Source of the DNA: Cylindrodendrum hubeiense
Taxonomy: Eukaryota > Ascomycota > Sordariomycetes > Hypocreales > Nectriaceae
Direction: 5' to 3'
DNA: 13,853 bases
Assembly: GCA_014621425.1 (NCBI GenBank)
Contig: JAANBB010000708.1
Location: forward strand, 1-13,853
A program made the translations under genes and the position numbers. The notes under the pieces are model-generated. The model searched no databases, was not told where the DNA came from, and saw nothing but the letters and a program-made list of their open reading frames with translations. Below, piece after piece: positions 1-8,430 of this stretch; the stretch's first letter is position 1, and each line of letters begins with the position of its first letter.

Positions 1-2
1 CG

Positions 3-1952
3 TGTGATACCTGTCGACTCCGCAAGACGCGCTGCGTCAGAGAGGAGGGCCAGCATCGCTGTGTGCTGTGTACCTTCCACAACCAGCCGTGTACCTTCTT
101 GCGCGGGCCGACTCCCCGCCAGCGTCGTCTGAACCGCGACCGCGATCGCGACAGACTTGCCTCGTCACGAGACGCCGTCGATGAGCTCGGCCGTCCCCAG
201 GATCTAGACTTTGCAGATACCGCAACCTCGCCGCCATTGCAATCTGGCAACGGCGCCGGCCCTGGGGGCTCGCCGTCCTCAAGCCGCCAAGGCGATTCCG
301 CCTCAACTCCCGCGAGTGTAGAGAACAATAACCCCATGTCAGGCCAGTCGCCCTCTCAGACACAGCAAGGCACAGGCTCCAAGGACAAGCACCATGATGC
401 TCCTCCCCGCCCCAAGATCCTCAGCAACACTCTCGGCCTCGATCTCAAGACCCATGCCGAGTACATTGGTCCAACTGACTATCGCGACCCTTTCTTGCTC
501 GACTTACATCGGCAAAACGTCGACATGAACCAGGACGTACCTGCGCCCACACCTATCGCAACCTTCCCGCGCCGTTTGAACCACAGAACCGTCTTCCTCG
601 TTCATCCCGACGAATCTGCAGCGTCTGAGACCCGCCGTATCGCTGACTTAGATGCTATCGAGGCAACAGTACACCCACTGGGTCGCACTCTTGTGGATCT
701 ATACTTCCGCATTGTCCACCCCAGCTTTCCCATCTTGCATAAAGATGTCTTCATCAGCAAACATCGCCTTTCACATCGGCACTTTGCCCCATCCCTCCTC
801 GCTGCCGTCTATCTCATTGCCTTGGACTGGCAGCTGTACGACAGTGCGCTTGCTGGGCGCGAGGTTGAATCCATCCCAGACCCAGCTGCGCTTGAAGAGC
901 TAGCTGAGCGCACCATGACCCAGGACATGCGTCGTCCAAAGCTCAGCACTCTAGAAGCAGGACTACTTCTTCTCCAACGCAACCGGCGCATCGTCGAGAC
1001 TGGCATCCACACTCACCCCACCTCAAGCCGCATGTTCACAGCCCAGTTGGTCGCCATGGCCCAGGATTTGGGAATACACATTGACTGCAGTTCATGGTCC
1101 ATCCCGGCTTGGGAAATTGGACTTCGCCGGAGGTTAGCATGGGCTTTATACATGCAAGACCGTTGGGGGGCCTGTGTTCACGGCAGACCCTTTCTCATCC
1201 AAGATTCCGACTGGGACGTCCAGCCATGCTCCTCCTCCGATTACCCCGAACTCATCACGATGGATGACGGAAGCCCCGACAACAGCAACTCGGTCATTTC
1301 GACAGGATGGGATCTATTTCTTCGCCACATCGAATTGACTCACATCCTGAGCGACGTCATTCGCACTTTCTATAGCGCAGCAGCCACTCGTACTGGCGGT
1401 ACTATCGACCAGATGGGTGTTGTGGCTGCCGTCGAGCTGGCAAAGCCCCTCGTCTTCCGGTTACGCGAATGGCAGGCATGCCTACCTCAGCAACTCCAAC
1501 TCCAGAGCACTAAACTCAGAGAACTCTGCGCCAATGGAGCCCTACACCTCGCTCATGCATCTATCGAAATTGCCCTCCACCGAGCTCTCGTCCGGATCAT
1601 GACCCCAGACACGCCCGGGTCTCTCTATGATGTCCTACGGTCGACCGCTAGAGCTAAATTACAAGGAGCCATCGAGCTCCTGGGATCCTTGCGTCCAGAG
1701 CATACCGCCGCATTCTGGGCAAGCCAGGCAGCATACCAGGCTGCCGAGGTGGGCTCGCTAGCTGGGCTGCTCTGGGTTACGGCAGACTCATTCGATGAGA
1801 TGGCATGGTGTGCCTCTCGCGTCGATGAGCTTAGGTGGGCACTCAGGGTCCGCGGTGCGGCCGCTCCATTTGCTAGGGAAGCGCTTCGCCTCCTCGAACG
1901 CGACATTGGCGGCCTTGGCATGGTGAAATCCACATCGGATGTCATTTCATGA
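3..1952 (+). CDS. Zn2Cys6 fungal transcription factor, DAL81/TamA-like (5' partial)
   Basis: This is a nuclear DNA-binding regulator whose start lies left of the window; 649 residues are visible, read without introns from base 3 to a TGA at 1950-1952. The visible protein opens with a complete binuclear zinc cluster with cysteines at residues 1, 4, 11, 20, 23 and 30 (spacing C-x2-C-x6-C-x8-C-x2-C-x6-C). An Arg/Asp-rich stretch follows, then a Ser/Pro/Gln/Gly-rich low-complexity linker to about residue 135. From about residue 220 (VHPLGRTLVDLYF...HPSFPILHK) to about 410 (WALYMQDRWG, HGRPFLI) it matches the pattern of the fungal-specific transcription factor middle homology domain. The zinc cluster followed by VLCTFHNQPCTF and the motif TLGLDLKTHAEYIG recall DAL81/TamA-type co-regulators of nitrogen catabolism. 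That subfamily call is from memory of the family and is tentative; membership of the Zn2Cys6 class is near certain. Confidence 0.93.
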   Translation, partial: CDTCRLRKTRCVREEGQHRCVLCTFHNQPCTFLRGPTPRQRRLNRDRDRDRLASSRDAVDELGRPQDLDFADTATSPPLQSGNGAGPGGSPSSSRQGDSASTPASVENNNPMSGQSPSQTQQGTGSKDKHHDAPPRPKILSNTLGLDLKTHAEYIGPTDYRDPFLLDLHRQNVDMNQDVPAPTPIATFPRRLNHRTVFLVHPDESAASETRRIADLDAIEATVHPLGRTLVDLYFRIVHPSFPILHKDVFISKHRLSHRHFAPSLLAAVYLIALDWQLYDSALAGREVESIPDPAALEELAERTMTQDMRRPKLSTLEAGLLLLQRNRRIVETGIHTHPTSSRMFTAQLVAMAQDLGIHIDCSSWSIPAWEIGLRRRLAWALYMQDRWGACVHGRPFLIQDSDWDVQPCSSSDYPELITMDDGSPDNSNSVISTGWDLFLRHIELTHILSDVIRTFYSAAATRTGGTIDQMGVVAAVELAKPLVFRLREWQACLPQQLQLQSTKLRELCANGALHLAHASIEIALHRALVRIMTPDTPGSLYDVLRSTARAKLQGAIELLGSLRPEHTAAFWASQAAYQAAEVGSLAGLLWVTADSFDEMAWCASRVDELRWALRVRGAAAPFAREALRLLERDIGGLGMVKSTSDVIS

Positions 1953-3132
1953 GCCCAAGGCCCATTTGTGGCTGTATTCGGGTTGAATGATGAGATTCTA
2001 AGTTCTGATGCATCAATTATATCAATTGTAGCTCTGCCAGTTTGGGCAAATCATAGAGCACGCAGACACAGCCTTGTGAGGATGATATCAATAACGTCAG
2101 AATCTATCAGATTGTACGAAACACACAACCTACACTACATTTAATACGTATCTATTATCCCGCCAGACGGGAAACACACATCGATGGGAAGCAGATGACA
2201 GCGATGAGGCTATCCCCAAGGCGAAAGAGAAGGGGAAGGGGATACTCATTGAACAGGAAGCCTTCAATACCACGCAAGACATAAGCCTAAAGAACTCGAA
2301 GGCCTATGAAGACTCTTTTAGCACCAGCAGATTGTGCAGACAACGATGACTGGTGCCGAAAGACAAGGGCCGTTTTACATACCGCCCAAAGCATCTGGCT
2401 AGGGAAGTGCCATGTTGCTGAAGGCGCTTGAATCTCTCAAGAGTGAGTCGGCTATACCACCTGCTTGAAGATCCGACACTGACAGAATAGTTGGGATCCT
2501 TGAACAATCCCAGCCATTGCGTAGGATACTGTCAAAGCTACTCCACGGCTATATCAAGCCATAGCCCTACCTATCAATGGATTGACAGGAACTGGTCATC
2601 AATCAGTAGAGTCACAAAACGAGGAGAATGAAAACGGAAGAAGCATCTCAAGCACAGAATAACTTGGAGGGGGATTCAAACCGAATTAAGCATCTTGGAC
2701 AATCAGTCGGCGGCGCTCTTTGCCGATCTGCATGGAGATGAAAAACAGACAAACACTTTTAAGTTGAATGCGACAGTCCTGGCGCCTGGCTAGGACTGAA
2801 CCTTAGGCACACTCATTTATGGCGGGGACCGAAAAATGGAGCATACCCAAGAATTGTCTTTGGGTGGGGATGTATAAACTTGCTGGAGGATTAATGACGG
2901 AATGTCTGAGTGAATTGGGATGGGATGGATGTTTGAAACATAATACCCATAATTTTTACTGGATTCTCTTTCATCGATCGGCCTCATGTGAAGTGGGAGC
3001 GGCAGTTGACATTGTGCGGGGTTGAAGCAAGATCTGATGGTGCTCACATGCAGTTGACTCAGACTCGGAGACTAGCATGAAAATATGCTCTAGGCCTCGT
3101 GTATCTTCTCCTCAAGCCTAGAAGCAACAGCC
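1953..3132. other. intergenic region between the regulator and the SDR gene
   Basis: About 1.2 kb holding the 3' end of the regulator and the promoter of the SDR gene, which lie head to tail. I see no convincing coding sequence: the small open frames at 2304-2507 and 2817-3047 lack family motifs and gene-like start contexts. A TATAAA stands at 2873-2878, about 255 bp before the SDR start codon, next to a GGGTGGGGA tract at 2861-2869. These are possible promoter elements only. Confidence 0.6.
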
Positions 3133-4345
3133 ATGGCCCAACTCAAAGTGCTCCTAACGGGCGCAACGGGATACGTGTAAGCAAGAGCCGCCAATGCGAC
3201 ACTGCGGTAGACCAGGCTAACTGTTGCAAGAGGCGGGTCGGTTCTCTCGACTCTGCTCGCATCGTCAAACCCCCTCATCCAGCAGTTGAGCATCACGGCG
3301 CTGGTGCGGAAGCAGCAGCAAGCAGATGCGCTCCTGGTGAAGGGCGTGAACGCCGTCGTTTTCCGTGATCTGGACGATGCGGAACACCTGACCAGTGTCG
3401 CCAGTGCGCACGACGTCGTCATTCATGCTGCCTCTGGTTTCCATCTTGGGTCAGCCACGGCACTAATTGCCGGGTTAGGCGCGAGAAGGGTGGAAACTGG
3501 TGCCAGTGTGCATTACATCCATGTATGACACTGATACCTTCATCCTTTTGACCCGCTGCTGACAGAAGTCGAGACTTCCGGGACGTGGAATCTTGCGGAT
3601 TCATCGCCAAGTCAGGGAACCAGCCCCAAAGAATTCTCCGACAAGAGCGATGCGTATGCCCATTTGAAACAGCTGGAGGCGCAAACCCCTTTCTCCCAGC
3701 GAACTACACTGCTTGAAGTCGTGTCTGCGTCGGAGCGCGAGGGCGTGAGTGCGTACATCCTCATGCCGCCCGATGTCTACGGCTGCGGGACAGGGCTCTT
3801 CAACCAGGACACGATGCAGCTATTTCATCTCATCCATAGTGCACTCAAGGAGGGACGACCCGAATATATAGTCGATGATTCGGGAGGCGCAGGTCATGTC
3901 CATGTCGAGGATCTTGCTGCCCTGTACGAGGTGATTCTGGGGCGCATTCTCGCCGGAGAAGCTGTACCTGTCGGACGGGATGGGTTGTTTTTCACTGAGA
4001 CGGGTTATCACGACTGGTTAGACGTGTCCAAGGCAATCAATGATGTTGGAGTCCGCTTGGACACCTGGAAGACAGCCGAGCCAGTACCCATCGACATTGA
4101 GGACGCAGCGAAGAAGTGGACGGGAGGGGATTTGGAGACGCTAAAGAACAGCTTTTGCCTCAGGTGCGTAACGCAATGAGAGATGCTTGAGAAAAAGCTG
4201 ACAATGAAGTAGGAACAAGACCAGCCCACAGTTGGCTCTCGAGATGGGGTGGAAGCCCCTGAAGACGGAGGATGACTGGAAGTCTTGGATAGAGGAGACG
4301 TTCGAGATGGTTTTGGAGCATGGGCCGGAGATCTCTAGTTCATAA
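3133..4345 (+). CDS. NAD(P)-dependent epimerase/dehydratase-like extended SDR
   Basis: This is a predicted soluble Rossmann-fold oxidoreductase or epimerase of 348 residues in four exons: 3133-3176, 3231-3522, 3574-4163 and 4225-4345. The start is an ATG in good context (agccATGg). The cofactor motif TGATGYVGG (residues 9-17) is split by intron 1. The catalytic YxxxK pair is Y140 and K144 (YAHLK), and MPPDVYG at 176-182 is the usual extended-SDR loop after the active site. The C-terminus has the common LGWKP-like ending (MGWKP, then a tryptophan/glutamate-rich helix). Introns are 54, 51 and 61 bp with CTAAC or CTGAC branch sites. For intron 2 only the GAG acceptor at 3571-3573 keeps the frame, giving the family-like join YIH|TSGT. 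For intron 3 only the acceptor at 4223-4224 does so. The substrate cannot be told from sequence; nucleotide-sugar epimerase, dihydroflavonol reductase-like or another SDR role are all open. The neighbours give no clear clue. Confidence 0.87.
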
Positions 4346-4395
4346 ATGACTAGAGGCGGTGATGGGCTACGTAGTAGGAAGGTTGTGAACCAAAT

Positions 4396-4417
4396 CAGCT
4401 TCCAAGAAAGGAAGCTG
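4396..4417 (+). repeat. perfect 8-bp inverted repeat in the probable 3'UTR of the SDR gene
   Basis: Arms CAGCTTCC (4396-4403) and GGAAGCTG (4410-4417) are exact reverse complements around a six-base loop AAGAAA. It starts 51 bases after the SDR stop codon, so it probably lies in the mRNA's 3' untranslated part. A role in 3' processing or mRNA stability is possible but not shown. Confidence 0.6.
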
Positions 4418-4546
4418 TCTAATTCTTCCTCTGGTTGGCGAAGATACGATACGACAGGACGGCCAAGGCTAGACAAGGTTACAGTCGGTCTTCCCATCGC
4501 AAGTACTATCTTTCACCTAGATCCATTTCCCACGTCGCGTAATAAG

Positions 4547-5050
4547 TGTTACGACCCGGGATCTCGAGTCCCGATAAACACGAAAACGATTACAAAGATC
4601 CATTACTATGAGCATCGTGCCCCACCCGCAACCTTGAGAGGCATGTGAGCAGGGATGAAGTGGGCGTGCGGAGTGCATGGATCTACGTATGTACATTAAG
4701 CTCTTAATTACCAAATCCGATACGTATGCCAAGGTCATCCACCCGCGTTGATTCGTCCGCTCGTCTAAGAGATGAACTACTCGCATGTGGGCTTCCAGTT
4801 CGGGAATGTACGCGCTAGTGGATGAGCAGACGAGATGAATGGAGAAGGTCGTCTGATCAAGGCGGCAGCCCAATGGAAGTCCGGTCAGCTGCCAATTGCC
4901 TTGTTCCAGTGACTCCGTGATGTAGATGGCATACTAGCATGTTGACCCCTGGACGTTAATCAGCTCTTAATCTTCTCAGTAGTAAAACGTGTTCGCTTCA
5001 ACAAAGCGCAAGTGATGATTATTAAGTAGTTGAACCTCGCTTGTATCTCA
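4547..5050. mobile_element. candidate solo LTR of a retrotransposon (504 bp)
   Basis: The segment begins TGTTACGACCCGGG and ends TATCTCA, so it has the TG...CA ends of an LTR. It is flanked on both sides by the 5-bp direct repeat ATAAG (4542-4546 and 5051-5055), the size of a usual target-site duplication. Its first bases resemble the TGTTACGA/TGTCACGA openings of many fungal LTRs, and a small hairpin (CGGGA 4557-4561 with TCCCG 4569-4573) sits just inside. No internal domain, primer-binding site or protein is present. The terminal inverted repeat is no longer than TG/CA, and a chance TG...CA plus five-base match over this distance is not negligible, so this is a candidate only. Confidence 0.38.
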
Positions 5051-5214
5051 ATAAGATCCCCCGCAAATCGGGAACCAGTAAACAACATGTAGAACTTCTA
5101 GGTATAGAAAGACGGTACTCCTCTAAGGACAACTCTCTTGGTTGGGTCGTCTCGACTGCAATATCATGCAGAAACCCTGACGTCGTTGCCATTTCTTGCC
5201 TCGTCGAATACTAA

Positions 5215-6644
5215 TCAGACTGCCTCCTTAGCAGCCTCGGACGGAATCATATCTTGCGGAATCGAGTCATCTTCGTAAGGCTTCGCACCCAAGTGCTGCC
5301 AACACTGCGCGGCCATCAGTTCCACCAACTTCTCCTTTGACTTCCACAACAGCTCCTTCTGCCCATCGCCAAGATGTGTCACAGAGCGATCCTAGGGACA
5401 TGTTAGCCGGTTCCGAGATGAAAGAGGAAGAAATGGAGTGCAGCTCACCAGGCCAAGTGTGAGCTTGATGATTCCATCCGCCCAGCTGGTCTCAAAGACG
5501 TATGTGGGCTCCTTTCCGCTAATTGCGAGCAGAACGTTGTCGGACGCAACATCTCCTTGTCGGTGCGCAGATCTACCGTTGGGGTTTGGAGTCTTGGTGT
5601 CGGCGACGTCTCCGCAAGCGTAAATGTTTGGGAAATTGTCGTTGTCGATCTGGAGGCTGGGCTTGACCTTGATGTGGCCGGATTCTGTGATGGTTTCTGG
5701 GGCTAGGTCCTTCAGGATGCCCGATGCAGGCTTCTGACCCGTGCAGTTGATCTGCTCTCGTTAGTTTCTCCAACTATGGCTCGGATCCTTCCCGGGCAAC
5801 AACTTACAAAAAGATCACATTCAATTACCCTGCCAGACCGAAGGGTTACAGTGTTGGTCTCCTTGTCTTGGCCCACGACACGCTCCTCGAGAATGACCTC
5901 AACTCCAAGCTCCGCACAGCCTTCTCGAGCAGCCTTTTGCAGGCCCTCGCCAAACCGGTGCATGCAAGCCTTTCGGGAGTGGACAAGGACTACAGTCTTT
6001 TCTGGGTATAGAGACTTGGCGTCTGTTGCGACTTCGACTCCCGCGGCACCGCCTCCGACGACGACAATCTTGTTAGCGGCTTCGATGCTCTTCTGCATGG
6101 CCTGCAAGCGCTTTATGCTCTCCAGCTTTTCGGTGGCATTGGTTCGTGAAGGAAGACCCTCTTCCACGGCAGATCCGGTCGCAATGATGAGGTACTCGTA
6201 TGGGATCTCTTCGCCGCTGTTCTGGAGCTTTACGTGGGACTTGGTCAATGAGGCGACCCAGTCCTGCACCCAATGGACGGCGCCCTGGGGAGCACCAGCC
6301 AGGTTGGGGCCATACGGAATGAAGGCTTTGTGCTCGTGGCCTTTTGCGACGCAGAATCGGGGAAGAACCCAGGTGAATTGAAAGTGAGAGTTTGGCTCGA
6401 TAACGACAACCCGATATCGGCTGTTGGGCGGGAGGCACTTGGAGAGGACTTTGGCGGCCTGGTATCCGGCGAAATTGGCTCCCACGATGACGATGTTGAG
6501 ATCTCTAGTCTCAGGCGCCTTTCCTCCTGTCAGTTGAAATGCCCATCTGCGTCCGGAGCTTGCAATGTTGCGTCGTATTTCTCGCCAAAGGTGGGCGAAG
6601 GCGTACACCAAGACCTTGGCGAAGAGGACCGGCTTGTCCAGCAT
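5215..6644 (-). CDS. AMID/AIFM2-like FAD-dependent NAD(P)H oxidoreductase
   Basis: This predicted flavoprotein of 438 residues belongs to the pyridine nucleotide-disulphide oxidoreductase class, closest in layout to apoptosis-inducing-factor-like AMID/AIFM2 and NDH-2 type NAD(P)H dehydrogenases. Exons on the minus strand are 6644-5808, 5751-5449 and 5391-5215. The introns are 56 and 57 bp, both phase 0, with clear donors (GTAAGT, GTGAGC); the first has a CTAAC branch site. The start ATG has context gccATGc. Residues 5-20 are hydrophobic and could anchor the protein at a membrane. The FAD Rossmann motif is GANFAG (55-60), with Asn where many families have Gly. ATG at 155-157 is the conserved FAD-contact element. 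The NAD(P) motif is GGGAAG (197-202). YACGD at 323-327 is the C-terminal FAD-binding signature. A redox-active CxxC is not seen, which argues against a disulphide reductase. The electron acceptor (quinone or other) is an inference from the family. Confidence 0.9.
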
Positions 6645-6778
6645 GGCTGCGATTGTGGGTTGGGTAAACGTAGGGCTGACAATCGGACGTCATGAAACGG
6701 CTCAGTTTAAGGGAAAGCACCCCATGGATGGGATATGCCGGCCTAATAAAGATGTGGCCAAACGGCAATACCCCATGA

Positions 6779-6810
6779 GATCCACGGATCCACGGATCCA
6801 CGGATCCACG
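6779..6810. repeat. tandem repeat, 4 x GATCCACG
   Basis: Four perfect copies of the 8-bp unit GATCCACG stand head to tail, followed by a degenerate GAGAATCCATGG. The array lies about 135 bp upstream of the oxidoreductase start codon. Each junction makes a GGATCC. Copy number in such arrays often varies between strains. Confidence 0.9.
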
Positions 6811-7251
6811 GAGAATCCATGGATTTCGGGGGATGGCAGACCGGCGATTGAGGTGACCCCGACCGGCTGACGGACTAACGCGCGTCGGTTTGATGGCTTT
6901 GAGAGCTTGGGCCATTTATGAGCCATCTTCCGTCCCCATTTTCTCGTCATTTGCAGGCTAATTTGCATTCTAATTGTCATGTCTATTCCGGCGCGTGCTC
7001 CACAAGTGCGCTTCCCACTGAATGTGGCTACCCGTAACCTGAAGCCTGTCACTACCAACACCCACCGCGGTGCTCATTCCGCATCGCCATTGACGAGATC
7101 GGTTCTTTTTTCCCTCACAGTTGGCAGCAGATTCACCAGAGGCCTATCACAAAGGGACCTGTCATTGGTCTGGTGTAGGCACGGCTTTGACCAAGTCCGA
7201 GTACCGAAGGACGCATGCACAAGAATACGGCATGTGGGACTGGGGTCAGAG

Positions 7252-7270
7252 TTATCTGATCATCTGATAA
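7252..7270. promoter_or_regulatory. inverted pair of GATA-factor sites
   Basis: TTATCT and TGATAA face each other within 19 bp around the palindrome TGATCA. Known fungal GATA factors of the AreA/NIT2 type bind HGATAR and favour two closely spaced sites. A regulatory role here is inferred from position in a divergent promoter region, over 600 bp from the oxidoreductase start and about 1.2 kb from the PQ-loop start. Confidence 0.4.
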
Positions 7271-7615
7271 AGATGATGCTCAAATTAGGCACCTGCAGGC
7301 TGCAGTGTACCGGTTGCAGCTTAACCGATCTCGGCCACCTTGTCTAACCAGAGACTCGGATTTGGCGCCCTCTGTCCTCTTCACCATTGTCCTGTGACTC
7401 CCATCCCAGCCAATCCGGCCCCGCCAAGGCAACTGTTTACGCGAGGTAGATTGGGGATCGATGGTCTCTACTGGTCGCGATGGTGGTTTCCTAAGCGTTG
7501 ATCCTATCCACAGACCTTGTAGCCTAAATCATGTTGATGCAATCGACTCCACCTCGACGACGACTGTGCCGGTGTCCCTGATAACGGCGAATACGGACTG
7601 GACCTCCACCACCGG

Positions 7616-7639
7616 CTCCGAGTCATGTCGGACTCGGAG
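7616..7639. repeat. 8-bp inverted repeat
   Basis: CTCCGAGT (7616-7623) and ACTCGGAG (7632-7639) are exact reverse complements around eight bases. It lies in a GC-rich part of the divergent intergenic region. No function can be assigned. Confidence 0.55.
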
Positions 7640-8430
7640 TTTTCGGCCTCTACATGCTTCTCCTTAACGACCGACTCCGAGGCCGCCATCTCCGCTCCGG
7701 TCGTCCCGATTTCGGCTTTAACACTCGGTCAATTCATAGTCTGAGGCCGCGGTGTCAGCCTGGAGGCCAATCGCTAATAAATTGGTGATTCCTGCTTCAC
7801 CAACTCCTCCATCCTGAGGCCGCCATTGATCTTGTATTTGCACATCCACTACGACTTGGAGCTGCTTTCCCAGCACAGGCCAGTGTCGTCGATGGGGACC
7901 TAAAGCAGAGGGCCAGTTGGCTCCGCTCGCTTATATCAATTCCCCACTGGAGAGGATGGCAGAGATGGATGGCAACGACATGACAAATTCTAGGGCGTCG
8001 ATAGCAGTGTCATATTCACCAATGTGGGGGATTCTCTTAGAGGCGCAAGACTATCAATCACATGTGTATTCGCGGAAGAATAGAATAGGTCACTTTCATT
8101 GATGGTACAGGCGAAGGACACTCCCGCCGACACAGACAAAAGGCGACAGGGATTGCAGTCCACCTTCCTGGTCCTCCTTCCAGAGGGAAATCATGATTAA
8201 AGAATATCTTGGAAATAATCTTTCAAGTAGTCTTCTTATTGCGATTTTAGCCATGATTATTCACCGAATTTGGTTTCAACCGTTTCCTTGACGCTTGCTG
8301 GGTACCGTATCGGTTGCCAAGGGTCCAGTGGAGCTTCAGTGCCGGCATCGCTGAATGTTAAGATTCGCATCACCCGAGACCGAGCAATCTTCAACCTCCA
8401 CCATTATCGCTCACTCCAGCCGACTCAAAG

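Larger units (their letters stand above)
4346..5214. other. convergent intergenic region, SDR to oxidoreductase
   Basis: About 870 bp between two genes that point towards each other, so it should hold both 3' ends and needs no promoter. No gene is supported. It contains a perfect hairpin at 4396-4417 and a candidate solo LTR at 4547-5050, listed separately. The LTR, if real, makes up more than half of the region. Confidence 0.6.
6645..8430. other. long divergent intergenic/promoter region
   Basis: Nearly 1.8 kb separates the start of the oxidoreductase gene (minus) from the start of the PQ-loop gene (plus), so both promoters should be here. I find no gene I can defend. Small open frames at 6979-7347 (+), 6702-7061 (-) and 7504-7689 (-) show no motifs. 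Notable content: an 8-bp tandem repeat (6779-6810), an inverted GATA pair (7252-7270), another TGATAA at 7579-7584, and an 8-bp inverted repeat at 7616-7639. The motif GAGGCCGCCAT recurs exactly at 7679-7689 and 7816-7826, with GAGGCCGCGGT at 7743-7753. The stretch around 7540-7740 is richer in GC than its surroundings and could be a decayed gene fragment. Confidence 0.6.

Noticed and set aside
2668..2690. B-box-like GGTTTGAATCC on the minus strand, suggesting a tRNA
   Set aside because: The flanking bases do not form a T-stem, and no acceptor stem or anticodon arm can be built around it.
3133..3180. SDR gene as a pseudogene because a stop follows the first 15 codons
   Set aside because: The stop lies in a normal 54-bp intron (GTAAGC donor, CTAAC branch, AAG acceptor) whose removal restores the exact cofactor motif TGATGYVGG.
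5776..6381. 201-codon plus-strand open frame
   Set aside because: It lies opposite the well-supported oxidoreductase exon and shows no motif of its own.
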